In this document: piece by piece, positions 1 through 7,746 of the stretch
How positions within the stretch are numbered: the stretch's first letter is position 1
Layout: each line of letters opens with the position of its first letter
Notes under the pieces: model-generated
Database searches by the model: none
What the model was told of the DNA's origin: nothing
The model's input: the letters and a program-made list of their open reading frames with translations, nothing else
Program-made: the position numbers and the translations under genes
Assembly (NCBI GenBank): GCA_963728395.1
Contig: CAVSJJ010000007.1
Location: 90,427 to 154,426 of the forward strand
Origin: CAVSJJ01 sp963728395
GTDB taxonomy: Bacteria; Actinomycetota; Actinomycetes; Actinomycetales; Dermatophilaceae
Length of the DNA stretch: 64,000 bases
Direction: 5' to 3'

Positions 1-303
1 GGAGAACTCCTGGCGGACCTCGCCGTCGTCATAGGCGAACACGTGCTTGGGGTCGCTGTAGATGCCGACGATGCCGACGACTTCGACGTCCAGGCCCGTC
101 TCTTCCTTGGTCTCGCGGATGGCGCAGTCGGCAAGCGATTCGCCGAGCTCCATCGCCCCCCCGGGCAGAGCCCACATCTCGTTGTCCCGACGACGCTGCA
201 ACACGATCCGACCCTCGGCATCGGTCACGACCGCGGAAGCAGCTGGGACAAGCGAGTTGGCCTTCGGAGCCGCCGGATCGTTGTAGAAGTCGCGGCGCCC
301 CAT
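1..303 (-). CDS. NUDIX hydrolase (3' end outside window)
   Basis: Reading leftwards from the ATG at 303, the frame stays open to the window edge (101 codons), so the C-terminus is missing. It has a NUDIX box: GGAMELGE followed seven residues later by RETKEETG, matching GX5EX7REUXEEXG except for Thr at the hydrophobic U position. NUDIX enzymes hydrolyse nucleoside-diphosphate-linked substrates at a metal site formed by the RE..EE glutamates; the substrate cannot be told here. A strong Shine-Dalgarno (GGAGGAG) precedes the ATG. The stop of the upstream DUF5919 fragment lies only 15 nt away, so the two formed an operon before the upstream gene was cut by the insertion sequence. Confidence 0.85.
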   Translation of the reverse strand, partial: MGRRDFYNDPAAPKANSLVPAASAVVTDAEGRIVLQRRRDNEMWALPGGAMELGESLADCAIRETKEETGLDVEVVGIVGIYSDPKHVFAYDDGEVRQEFS

Positions 304-318
304 AAGACTCCTCCTGCT

Positions 319-824
319 TCAGGTGCCAGCCTGGACTGCCTTCGCGACGCGATCGCTCTCGATCGGCCTGCTGTCCGACCATATCGCCTCGAAGTGGGCC
401 GAGAACCGCGAGAAGATCCCGCTCGGTCCGAGACGCACCAGGTGCAGCACCGGGGCCGCGCGGCCCGGCGTCCCGTATAGGTGCGGTGTGACAAGCATCT
501 GGTCATCGAAGCGGAAGATGGAGTTATAGAGGGGGGCGTCCTGGAATCTTAGGTCGGCGTTCTCGTTGCCGAGCAGCGGGCTGAACGCAGCGAGGCTTGA
601 CTGGATCCGAGCCACAAGCGTGATGGCCTCGCCCTCTTCCTCATCCCTGCGGGCAACGTACTCGGAGTTGGGGTCCGCCACTGCGATCCGAACGCGGACG
701 CCCTGCTGGCACTTGTCCACGAGCAGGTCGACCAACTCAGGGTGTTGGTGCGGCAAGAAGTAGAGGGTGTAGCCCAGGAGGTCGATCTGCGCCTCGGCTT
801 CCTTGAAGAGCCACCACCAGCGCT
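319..824 (-). pseudogene. Truncated DUF5919-type transcriptional regulator, N-terminus removed at an IS3 element
   Basis: The frame encodes a typical C-terminal half of actinobacterial helix-turn-helix proteins with a DUF5919-like sensor domain: WLFKEAEAQIDLLGYTLYF, then GVRVRIAVADPNSEYV, DAPLYNSIFRFDDQMLVTPHLYG and a final FEAIW. The N-terminal HTH half is missing. The homology stops at about 824, exactly at the left inverted repeat of the IS3 element, and the frame enters IS sequence. No start codon with a ribosome site is available, so this is a remnant. Its original partner was the NUDIX gene downstream. The family assignment is from pattern recognition and the domain number could be off. 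Confidence 0.7.
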
Positions 825-851
825 CGGGTCTGCTGCACGAATAGGTGACAC
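825..851 (+). repeat. Left terminal inverted repeat of the IS3 element
   Basis: A 27-bp repeat whose outer 15 bases are CGGGTCTGCTGCACG and whose inner 8 are GGTGACAC. It pairs with 2116-2142 with three mismatches, all in the four bases between these blocks. It defines the left IS boundary, where DUF5919 homology stops. Confidence 0.85.
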
Positions 852-886
852 ATCAGCTGCGGTGCCGAGAGGTGCTGCGGGAGAGG

Positions 887-1186
887 ATGTGCACTGTGCC
901 CAAGCCCTACCCCAAAGAGTTCCGCGAGGACGTCATCCGGGTTGCCCGGAACCGTGAACCTGGCGTGCATCTCAAGCAGATCGCAGCCGACTTCGGGATC
1001 AGCGAGTCGTGTCTGAACACCTGGCTCGGCAAGGCCGACCGGGACGACGGCGTCCGGGTCTCCGACCCGGCCCAGCCGGCGACCGAGCGTGAGCTGAGGA
1101 AGCGGATCAGGCTGTTGGAGCAGGAGAACGAGGTCCTGCGACGAGCAGCGGCGTATCTGTCGCAGGCCAACCTGCCGGGAAAATGA
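887..1186 (+). CDS. IS3-family transposase OrfA (helix-turn-helix)
   Basis: A 99-residue protein starting at the ATG at 887 after GGGAGAGG. It begins PKPYPKEFREDVIRVARNR, the usual start of IS3 OrfA, followed by an HTH (LKQIAADFGISESCLNTWLGKA) that binds the inverted repeats. A C-terminal leucine zipper (LRKRIRLLEQENEVLRRAAAYL) supports oligomerisation. A GTG at 845 would extend the frame but lacks a ribosome site and starts inside the inverted repeat. The stop overlaps the orfB start (ATGATG). OrfB lies in the -1 frame and an A4 run sits just before the OrfA stop, so an OrfAB fusion by -1 frameshifting is plausible. Family length is about 100 aa. Confidence 0.9.
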   Translation: MCTVPKPYPKEFREDVIRVARNREPGVHLKQIAADFGISESCLNTWLGKADRDDGVRVSDPAQPATERELRKRIRLLEQENEVLRRAAAYLSQANLPGK

Positions 1187-2109
1187 TGTACCCGCTCGTC
1201 CGTGACCTTGCCGCGGCCGGTGCCCCCATTCGGGTGCCGGTCGCGGTGACGTGTCGGGTCCTCAACCTCGCCCGCGCTCCGTTCTACCGCTGGTTGGCGT
1301 CACCGCTGACCGACGCCGAGGTTGAGGAGGCCTACCGAGCCAACGCGTTGTTCGATGCTCACCGCGATGACCCCGAGTTCGGCTACCGGTTCCTCGCCGA
1401 TGAGGCCCGCGACGCCGGCCAGCCGATGGCGGACCGGACCGCGTGGCGGATCTGCTCCGAGGCCGGCTGGTGGTCCTCGTTCGGGAAGAAGAAGTGTGGG
1501 AAGGGCAAGAAGCCGGGACCACCAGTCCATGACGACCGCTGCGCCGTGGTCGACGACAAGGGCCGCACCCGGCACGAGTTCAGCGCCGAGGCACCCAATG
1601 AGCTCTGGCTGACCGACATCACCGAGCACTGGACCAACGAGGGCAAGCTCTACCTGTGCGCGGTCAAGGACGTGTGCGGCAACCGGATCGTGGGCTACTC
1701 CATCGACTCCCGGATGAAGTCGAGGATCGCGGTCGCGGCGATCAACAACGCCGTCGCGATGCGCGAGGCCGCCGGCCAGGATGTGGCCGGCTGCGTGGTC
1801 CACAGCGATCGAGGATCGCAATTTCGATCCAGGAAGGCCCAGCGTGCACTGACCCGCCACCAGCTGGTCGGATCGATGGGCCGCGTCGGCTCGTGCGGGG
1901 ACAACGCCGCCATGGAGTCCTTCTTCAGCCTGTTGCAGAAGAACGTCTTGAACAAGAAGACCTGGACCACCCGCGAGGAGCTCAGGATCGCGATCGTGAC
2001 CTGGATCGAGAAGACCTACCACCGACGCCGGAGACAGGACTCGCTGGGCCGATTGACGCCCGTCGAGTTCGAGACCATCATGACCACGCCAGCCACTCAG
2101 GCTGCGTGA
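1183..2109 (+). CDS. IS3-family transposase OrfB (DDE integrase domain)
   Basis: A 308-residue catalytic half. An N-terminal HTH_21-like part (FYRWLASPLTDAEVEEAYRANALFDAHR...FGYRFL) is followed by the rve integrase core. The catalytic triad is D145 (LTDITEHW), D209 (HSDRGSQF) and E245 (NAAMESFF), with 35 residues between the second Asp and Glu as in IS3. The C-terminal YHRRRRQDSLGRLTPVEFE motif is intact. It probably starts by coupling at ATGATG or is made as OrfAB by frameshifting. No internal stops or indels were seen, so the element may be active. Confidence 0.92.
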   Translation: MMYPLVRDLAAAGAPIRVPVAVTCRVLNLARAPFYRWLASPLTDAEVEEAYRANALFDAHRDDPEFGYRFLADEARDAGQPMADRTAWRICSEAGWWSSFGKKKCGKGKKPGPPVHDDRCAVVDDKGRTRHEFSAEAPNELWLTDITEHWTNEGKLYLCAVKDVCGNRIVGYSIDSRMKSRIAVAAINNAVAMREAAGQDVAGCVVHSDRGSQFRSRKAQRALTRHQLVGSMGRVGSCGDNAAMESFFSLLQKNVLNKKTWTTREELRIAIVTWIEKTYHRRRRQDSLGRLTPVEFETIMTTPATQAA

Positions 2110-2115
2110 CCGAAC

Positions 2116-2142
2116 GTGTCACCAGTCCGTGCAGCAGACCCG
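2116..2142 (-). repeat. Right terminal inverted repeat of the IS3 element
   Basis: Complement of the left repeat with three mismatches; the outer block CGTGCAGCAGACCCG ends at 2142. IS21 istA coding sequence begins directly beyond it. Confidence 0.85.
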
Positions 2143-2898
2143 TAGGAGGTTGGTGTCCTTGGGGACCAGATCGGCCTTGGCGATCTTCACGCTCGACTCC
2201 GACCCACCCTTGGACGCCGGGTCCGCTGGGACACAGGTGTGGATCGTGACTCCGTAATGGCGTGAGAACTCAACGATTCGGGGGTTGCGGACGGCGATGC
2301 CGGCGACGTGCTCGGTGGTGACGGTCCTCTCGTTGTCAGTGAGCAGGTACGTCGGTGCGCCACCGATCCGGCGCAGCGTCACATCAAGGGCGGCCATCAC
2401 CGAAGGGGCGGTCTTGTCCCGGATCGCCAGCACCACCCGAAACCGCGACCAGGCCAGCCAAGCCACGAACAACGTCGTCTTCACCCCGTCGATCAGCGGG
2501 CCGTCGCCGAAGTCGTACTGCAACCACATCCCAGGCTCGCTCACCCACGGGCGGTGCACCCGCACCCGACCCAGGCGGTAGTCCCGCTTCACCGCCGCGA
2601 CCGCCCGGCGGGTCGTGCGCTGCGAACCGGTGTACCCCAGCGCGACCAGCTTGTCGTGCGCGATGTCCGCACGCAGCCGACCCTTGGAGCGCTCGATCCA
2701 CTCCTCAAGCTTCGGCAGGTGCTCATCGATGAGCTGGGCTCGTGACGCCGGCCGGTCGCTCAACGCGCCCGCCTCACGAGCTGCGACGTACCGGCCGACG
2801 GTGTGGTGCGAGACCCCAGCCAGCTCGCCGGCATCACGCAACGACCCGGTCAAATCGAACGCTTCCAACATGTTCATGATCTCCTCGGCAGACTTCAC
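2119..2898 (-). pseudogene. istA: IS21-family transposase IstA, C-terminus lost
   Basis: The best start is GTG 2898 (VKSAEEIM...), preceded by GGAGGG. The N-terminal HTH (SLRDAGELAGVSHHTVGRYVAA) and the DDE core are recognisable: QYDFGDGPLIDG, LLTDNERTV and the acidic residue in SKGGSESSVKIAKADLVP. Homology ends after DTNLL at about 2143, where the IS3 inverted repeat begins; seven foreign residues and a stop at 2119 follow. About 250 native residues remain of a protein usually around 400-550 long. The C-terminal part and the ATPase gene istB are absent, so the element cannot transpose by itself. Confidence 0.85.
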
Positions 2899-3089
2899 GG
2901 TGTCCCTCCTGGGGGCGGTCGGCGCATCAGCACCGCCACCGCACTCCAGGAGGGGCCTCAACCGCGGGACGCGGCGAGGCCAACGAACTTCGTGTCGGGC
3001 AGATCCCATGACCGCCAGTGGGCACTCTTCGTGGCCACTACCGGGCAGCTATATGGCCGCCTCCGGGCAGTTTCTCGTGTCCGCTGTCA
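2143..3089 (-). mobile_element. IS21-family remnant: one end plus truncated istA, no istB
   Basis: The right border is the IS21-type terminus at about 3089, reading TGACAGCGGACACGAG on the minus strand, followed inwards by multiple internal repeats. The left border is the junction with the IS3 element. Loss of the istA 3' end, istB and the other terminus suggests the IS3 element deleted adjacent DNA. Confidence 0.75.
3009..3070 (+). repeat. Three IS21 terminal repeats (17-mer)
   Basis: Copies at 3009-3025, 3032-3048 and 3054-3070 follow TGRCCRC-N3-YGGGCAS: TGACCGCCAGTGGGCAC, TGGCCACTACCGGGCAG and TGGCCGCCTCCGGGCAG. They are spaced 22-23 bp, about two helical turns. Multiple terminal transposase-binding repeats are characteristic of IS21 ends. 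Confidence 0.75.
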
Positions 3090-3499
3090 TCCCCGAGCCG
3101 TTCGACGCGCCGGCTGACCCCGTCGCCTTCTCGACGCCGCCGACCACGTCGTATGCCGCGGGGTCGCTCAGGTCCGGGCCCGGCGACCGCGTCGTCCTCA
3201 CCTTCGCCGTCGGACCCGTAGACGACAAGTCCGGGCACCCCATTTCGCGACCCTGTATGCCGCGTCGAGCTCCACGAGGGCGATCATGGAGGTCCGATCG
3301 ATCGTTTCGCTCCCCCGGGGCGACTCGTCCAGAGAACCGCCTCCTGAGGCCGCAGGCGGCGCCCACGACGGTCGCCGGGGGCGTACCTCTGCCACGTCGT
3401 CCGCGAACACCGCCGGCCCGCCCGACGTGATCGGCGGCTTCGCCTGCCATCTGCCGGCCCGGGTGGGCAGATGGCTTCACCCGCTGCGATGATCGGCCG
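3090..3499. other. 410-bp stretch without a supported gene
   Basis: Open frames exist on the minus strand but none has a ribosome site, a recognisable family or consistent third-position GC. One frame (about 3090-3260) reads MGCPDLSSTGPTAKVRTT and runs into the IS21 end, so it could be the 5' part of a host gene cut by the IS. Two GTATGCCG octamers (3150, 3252) lie here, the last until 8505, so this may be host rather than accessory DNA. Confidence 0.4.
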
Positions 3500-3952
3500 A
3501 TGAGCCCGGAGAGCGAGCCCACAGACCCGGCCGCCGTCCGTCGCCGCCAGGCGCGGGAGAACGCCGAGTACCACCATGCGGCGGCATCACGGGCCGCGCA
3601 GGCCGAGGCGCGACAGACGGCCCCGATGGTGGCGCGCTTCGCCGAGGCGATGCGGTCGGCGGGCATCGAACCCGCCCGGCTGCGGGCACGCCCCTACAGC
3701 GGCGGCGGAAGCCTGCGCACCGACGTCGTCGGCTGGTACGTGCGGCGGGACCGTCGGGCCGGCGTCGGCACGGACGGCCGCTGGTATGTCCTCATCGTGG
3801 CGCCCAGCCTGCGCGGACGGTTGGCCGGCGTCCACGTCGAGCCCACCGATGCCCCGCTCCAGGTCGGAGCGGGTGGCCGGGACGGCGACTCGGTGGCCCT
3901 GGACGTCCTGCTCCGGCTGCGGCTGGAGGCCGGACCGGACTTCCCGTCCTGA
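3500..3952 (+). CDS. Hypothetical protein, 150 aa
   Basis: The ATG start gives MSPESEPTDPAAVRRRQARENAEYHH. Residues 1-40 are charged and helical with many Ala/Arg, then comes a compact alpha/beta part with GWYVRRDRRAGVGTDGRWYVLIVAPSLRGRL and a C-terminal VALDVLLRLRLEAG. No signal peptide or membrane segment. Third-codon GC is high and uniform, which supports coding. I do not recognise the family. The Arg-rich surface and the WYVLIVAP strand would suit a small nucleic-acid or protein-binding domain, but that is speculation. It is convergent with the 4103-5854 gene and close to the IS21 border. Confidence 0.65.
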   Translation: MSPESEPTDPAAVRRRQARENAEYHHAAASRAAQAEARQTAPMVARFAEAMRSAGIEPARLRARPYSGGGSLRTDVVGWYVRRDRRAGVGTDGRWYVLIVAPSLRGRLAGVHVEPTDAPLQVGAGGRDGDSVALDVLLRLRLEAGPDFPS

Positions 3953-4095
3953 CGACCAGCACCCGCCGTCGAGCGGGGCTCGGGGTCCCCGAGGCCCCCA
4001 GACCCACCGCGGCCGAAGAACTCCCGGACGACGTTGGGGGAGGACGACGCACGCCGGACCGAAGCGCCGCGTTTCGCCGCCTGTCGGCCAGCCAG

Positions 4096-4140
4096 ATCTC
4101 GCTCACTCGCCGGCGAGGGTCCGGTCCCGATCATCGACCA
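4096..4140. repeat. 45-bp direct repeat, copy 1 (partner 7476-7520)
   Basis: Matches 7476-7520 at 42 of 45 positions in the same orientation. Copy 1 covers the last codons and stop of the 583-aa gene (...DRDRTLAGE). Copy 2 is in non-coding DNA 3.4 kb away but would encode the same ERDRTLAGE end, so it looks like the tail of a lost paralogue or a duplicated segment. Confidence 0.8.
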
Positions 4141-5854
4141 GATCGCGGCGACGCCGGGAGACCAGGAGCCCCGGGTCACCCACTCGGAGCGACCCATAGG
4201 TCAGCCGGAGGTCGATCCCGGCTGCACGGATGAGCGACTGGGCTCGGTCCGAGACCGACCCGGTGATGCCGAAGTGGGCGAGCAGGTCCTTGCCGGTCAT
4301 CGGCGACCGGTAGGAACCGATGGTGCGGTTGGCCGTGGCGATCACCCATGCCACGGCCGCGGCGCCACGCACCGGCGAGGCCCGTCGCCGGAAGAGGCCG
4401 GGGTCGTTCCTCGCGGCCTTGGCGAGGAAGCGACGCATCGCGGTCCGGTGCTCGACGTCCAGGATCGCGTCGGCGCAGCCATCGCACTCCTCCAGGATCG
4501 CCCGCACGCTGGGCCTGACCTCCTCGTCGATGCCGCTCCAGTCGAACTCCTCGTCCGCGAGCGGCTCGGCATCGAGGCCCATCAGCGTCTCGACGCCGCC
4601 GACGTCGTCAGCGATGTACTGCAGGTGGATCTCGTCGTCGCTGAGCTGACCGACCCGCTCGGAGTCCAGGATCGCCTCGGCCAGACCCGCCATCGCCTGC
4701 TGCCGGTCGCCGCGGATCAGCTGCAGGTACTCCGGCTCGTACCGGTCGACCGCCGCGAGAGTCTCCTGGGTCAGGCCGGCGCGGATGTCGTTGCGGTCGT
4801 GGCAGTAGCGGATGTAGGCGCGCACCAGGCCGGGCAGCCTCGCCAGGTATGCCGGTTCGGCGATGACCTTGCGGGGGAACCAGTCGGCCAGGAGCATCTC
4901 CACCGTCACCGGGCTCCACCGCCACGGGTCCCCGGTCGCGTAGCCGGTGCTGAACCACAGGACGCTCTCCAGCAGGCTTCGATGCTCGTCATCGTCCAGA
5001 GCAGCGCCGAAGGGGGAGGCGAAGAACTCGGCCGCCACTGCGGCCGTCTCCTCCTGCGACCACTCCTTCCAGTCCGGGGCCCCGCCCCCGCCCGGCAGCA
5101 TCCGCAGCATCCACTCCACCAGCGGCCGGCACATCGGCCAGGTCTCCGACGACGGGGGCGGGTACAGCCGGGAGCCGGAGTTGATGGCGGCCTCGATCAC
5201 CGCACGCGCCGTGGCTGGGTCGGTGCGCGTCAACAACTGGTCCGGATCCTCGATGAGCGTCCCCATCTTGATCGCCAGATCCTCCAGCGGCTCGGGGACC
5301 ACGAACGCGTCCTTGACCACCGAGCCCAGGTTGAGGTCGACGTACACCAACGCGGACAGCGACTCCCCTGAGGGGAGCGTCACGCCGAGCAGGTAGTCGT
5401 CGCCGTCCCCGAGAACGTGGGTCATGAACCACACGTCCGGGTCGATCCTGGCCCGGCGCAGGCCGGTCAACCAGCCCGGCATCGGGTGCCGACGCCCCTG
5501 CAGCTCGCGCCCGATCCGGGCCGCAAGCACGTCGTCTGTGACGAGCGCCTGGATCGCGATCAGCGCTGCCGTGGTCTCCGCATACGGCGTGCCGGCGAAC
5601 GACTCGACGAGCTCGGCGAGACCCGTTCGCGGCTCGTCGGGTGCGAACGGATCCCGGCTCCGCGGATCGGTGACCTCGAGGAACCCGCTGATGATCGCGA
5701 GCAGGTCCAGGGGCTCACCCGACCTCAACGCCGCACGCAGACTCAGCAACAGCTCCTGCTCCTGCGCGCTCACCGGCCGGTTGACCGACCGCGAGGTGGG
5801 GTGTCGTCGCTGCGGCTGACGTCCCCGACCGCGGCCGTCCTTCTTCTTGGGCAT
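4103..5854 (-). CDS. Hypothetical protein, 583 aa (possible DUF6398-like C-terminus)
   Basis: ATG start with a basic N-terminus (MPKKKDGRGRGRQPQRR), then a mostly helical acidic protein. No signal peptide or membrane segments. Residues about 430-530 (RPSVRAILEECDGCADAILDVEHRTAMRRFLAKAARNDPGLFRRR, then VAWVIATANRTIG) resemble the pattern I associate with DUF6398-type domains, with a KDLLAHFGITGSVSDRAQSLI helix-turn-helix-like segment after it. The rest is unrecognised. The CDGC pair is the only Cys cluster. It ends in the 45-bp repeat shared with 7476-7520 and lies in a zone free of the GTATGCCG octamer, suggesting recent acquisition. Function unknown. Confidence 0.7.
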   Translation of the reverse strand: MPKKKDGRGRGRQPQRRHPTSRSVNRPVSAQEQELLLSLRAALRSGEPLDLLAIISGFLEVTDPRSRDPFAPDEPRTGLAELVESFAGTPYAETTAALIAIQALVTDDVLAARIGRELQGRRHPMPGWLTGLRRARIDPDVWFMTHVLGDGDDYLLGVTLPSGESLSALVYVDLNLGSVVKDAFVVPEPLEDLAIKMGTLIEDPDQLLTRTDPATARAVIEAAINSGSRLYPPPSSETWPMCRPLVEWMLRMLPGGGGAPDWKEWSQEETAAVAAEFFASPFGAALDDDEHRSLLESVLWFSTGYATGDPWRWSPVTVEMLLADWFPRKVIAEPAYLARLPGLVRAYIRYCHDRNDIRAGLTQETLAAVDRYEPEYLQLIRGDRQQAMAGLAEAILDSERVGQLSDDEIHLQYIADDVGGVETLMGLDAEPLADEEFDWSGIDEEVRPSVRAILEECDGCADAILDVEHRTAMRRFLAKAARNDPGLFRRRASPVRGAAAVAWVIATANRTIGSYRSPMTGKDLLAHFGITGSVSDRAQSLIRAAGIDLRLTYGSLRVGDPGLLVSRRRRDLVDDRDRTLAGE

Positions 5855-6075
5855 AGCCAGACCCTACGGGCGTCGACCAGGTCCGCCGCTATCGTCCGTG
5901 CCGGCCCGTCATTCCCCCTCGGTGGCGTGGTGGCATGAGCCGCATACGGTCGCACGACGGTGGACGCGGACCACAGAAGCCACCTGGGGCCCGGACGTAT
6001 CAGTTCGCGCAGATGCGTCTCCTACAGGCCATGGTCGGTTCAAGACGGAACCACCGTGTGTAGGCGGTAAGGGGC

Positions 6076-7356
6076 ATGAACATGGGTGCTTGCGATGCAA
6101 TTCGAGCGAAGATCAGCGAACTCGAGTCGCGACTACAACTGCTCGATCAGCTCATCGACGACGAGGACGATCCGTTCGTGAGGAAGGCGCTCATTGGGGA
6201 GCGCGGCAAGACGCAGTTGCGCCTCCACCAGGAGCAGTCTGATCTCAGGGACTGCCAAGCAGGCGAGAGCCTGACCCAGATCCGCATCTTCGGCTCCGAG
6301 GTCAGCCAAGGGTTGCCCACGTACGAGTTGGTCGCTGGAAAGGACACGCTCGCCCGTCTCTTCATCGGACCAAAACCGCAAGTCGCGCTGCCAGTCGAAG
6401 CAGTTTTCCACGCCCAGGGTCTCGGAACCACCGGGCCGGATGCGCACTTCGACCTGCCCATGTTCAACACAGTGCGTCTGGACTTTGCCGAGCTGGAGAT
6501 TCTCGGCCCGGGGGGACTGCGCTTCGTCGTGCCGGGCAGCATCGGTGATGGCGCCTTCGACAACACGACGCAAAGCTTCTCCGAAGAAGACAACGTCAAC
6601 TTCTACATTGACGGCGAGAACCTGTCGCGTCCCGGTCGGTACTCATTCACGTGCCGGCTCTACCGCGGAGGTGAGGTCCTGGGGTCCATTTCCCTGGGCG
6701 CCCGTGAGTTCCATCCGACAAAGGACCTGCGGCTGCTTGTCGTCGTCGACACCTGGCCCATGCCGGCGAAGGCCTGGGCAAGCCTCAGCGAAGCGCTCGC
6801 GTACGTGCACCGGAACTTCCCGATCAGGGCTGGTGTCGGTCCCCTCGACGGCGCGCCGCGCAACGGGTTTCGCTATGCGATCGATCCCAGGCCGTTCGAC
6901 CCGGACTTCCCAGCATGGGGGCCCCTACGCCAACGGCTCGACGACTTCAACGCCGACCAGCAGACGAAGGGACGCCCCGATCGAGCGGAGCACGTCATGA
7001 CGGTGCGCGTGCAACAGGACTTTGAAGCCCCGCTGGGAGGAGTGGGAGAGGCCGGGCCCGGTGGCCGCGTCTGCGGCGTGACGCTCAACGTTCAGCCACC
7101 CGCCGATCATGTCTTCGCGACGCTGATGGCTCAGGAGATCGGCCACAACTTCCTGGGGTCGGCGCACTCCCCCGACGCGGCGATCAGCGAGCCGTCAGCC
7201 TTCAACTTGCTGGACCGGACCGCGATCGCTGCTCCACGCTCGATCATGTTCGGCATCTACACGGGGACGCCGAACCAGGACGGGCTGTTTCTTCCGCCTG
7301 ACTGGAAGAAGATCCGCGAAGGCCTACTGCAGAGCGGCTCCACGGGGCCGTCGTAG
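6076..7356 (+). CDS. Metzincin-like protein with a degenerate zinc motif, 426 aa
   Basis: ATG after TAAGGGG. Residues 5-60 form a coiled coil (IRAKISELESRLQLLDQLID... KTQLRLHQEQSDLRDC). A beta-rich middle follows. Near residue 353 lies AQEIGHNFLGSAHSPD, resembling the metzincin HEXGHXXGXXH, but with Gln for the first His and one extra residue before Gly. A Met-turn-like SIMFG follows at about 388-392, as in metzincins. With only two of three zinc ligands in register it may be inactive, may bind metal differently, or may be a scaffold. No signal peptide is visible. Base composition is less GC-rich and more codon-mixed than the core genes, pointing to transfer. The family beyond 'zincin-like' is not recognised. 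Confidence 0.7.
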   Translation: MNMGACDAIRAKISELESRLQLLDQLIDDEDDPFVRKALIGERGKTQLRLHQEQSDLRDCQAGESLTQIRIFGSEVSQGLPTYELVAGKDTLARLFIGPKPQVALPVEAVFHAQGLGTTGPDAHFDLPMFNTVRLDFAELEILGPGGLRFVVPGSIGDGAFDNTTQSFSEEDNVNFYIDGENLSRPGRYSFTCRLYRGGEVLGSISLGAREFHPTKDLRLLVVVDTWPMPAKAWASLSEALAYVHRNFPIRAGVGPLDGAPRNGFRYAIDPRPFDPDFPAWGPLRQRLDDFNADQQTKGRPDRAEHVMTVRVQQDFEAPLGGVGEAGPGGRVCGVTLNVQPPADHVFATLMAQEIGHNFLGSAHSPDAAISEPSAFNLLDRTAIAAPRSIMFGIYTGTPNQDGLFLPPDWKKIREGLLQSGSTGPS

Positions 7357-7746
7357 AGCGGCTTCGGAACTGAGCCTGGTTCGCGGTTCCGGCCCGGCGG
7401 TGCGGGGAACGTGCGGTCACCCCTACGGGCTGCGCTGACGCGCGCTGCAGCGGCGCCAGCGCTTCGTGGTCATCCATCTCGCTCACTCGCCAGCGAGGGT
7501 CCGGTCCCGCTCGTCGACCAGGGCGCCATCGGGGCCCACCATCGCGGCACTTCCTGGGGCGGGACGACGGCCGCTCGACCCGGACGGGCGTCATGCCCTT
7601 CGCCGATCGGCGGGGGTCGGCCGGAACGGGCTACTGGCGCGATGCGGGCGCCGGTTCACTGATGTGGGTGCCCTTTGTACCCACTATGCGCCCTCGAGGC
7701 CTGTGCCAGGGCAGCAATCGATCCGCAGACCACCAGAACGGCTGAG
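7357..7746. other. 390-bp gap with repeat remnant and a hairpin
   Basis: Contains the second copy of the 45-bp repeat (7476-7520). On the minus strand its short frame (about 35 codons between stops) ends VDERDRTLAGE, like the end of the 583-aa protein. At 7664-7684 GTGGGT and ACCCAC flank a 9-base spacer, a hairpin that could end transcription of either neighbour. No gene is supported. Confidence 0.5.
7476..7520. repeat. 45-bp direct repeat, copy 2
   Basis: Three mismatches against 4096-4140; not part of an intact gene. See copy 1 for the alignment and interpretation. Confidence 0.8.

Larger units (their letters stand above)
825..2142 (+). mobile_element. Complete IS3-family insertion sequence (about 1.32 kb)
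   Basis: Bounded by 27-bp imperfect inverted repeats at 825-851 and 2116-2142 (24 of 27 positions match, beginning CGGGTCTGCTGCACG and ending TGACAC at the inner edge). It carries the two overlapping frames expected of IS3, orfA and orfB. The left flank is a DUF5919 gene and the right flank an IS21 transposase gene. The flanking bases (GCT left, TAG right) are not a duplication. This copy therefore probably formed a junction by recombination, deletion or adjacent transposition rather than being a simple insertion. Confidence 0.88.

Noticed and set aside
3049..3666. A minus-strand 205-codon frame between the IS21 end and the 150-aa gene
   Set aside because: It covers the antisense of the 3500-3952 gene and IS21 terminal repeats; no ribosome site or family match.
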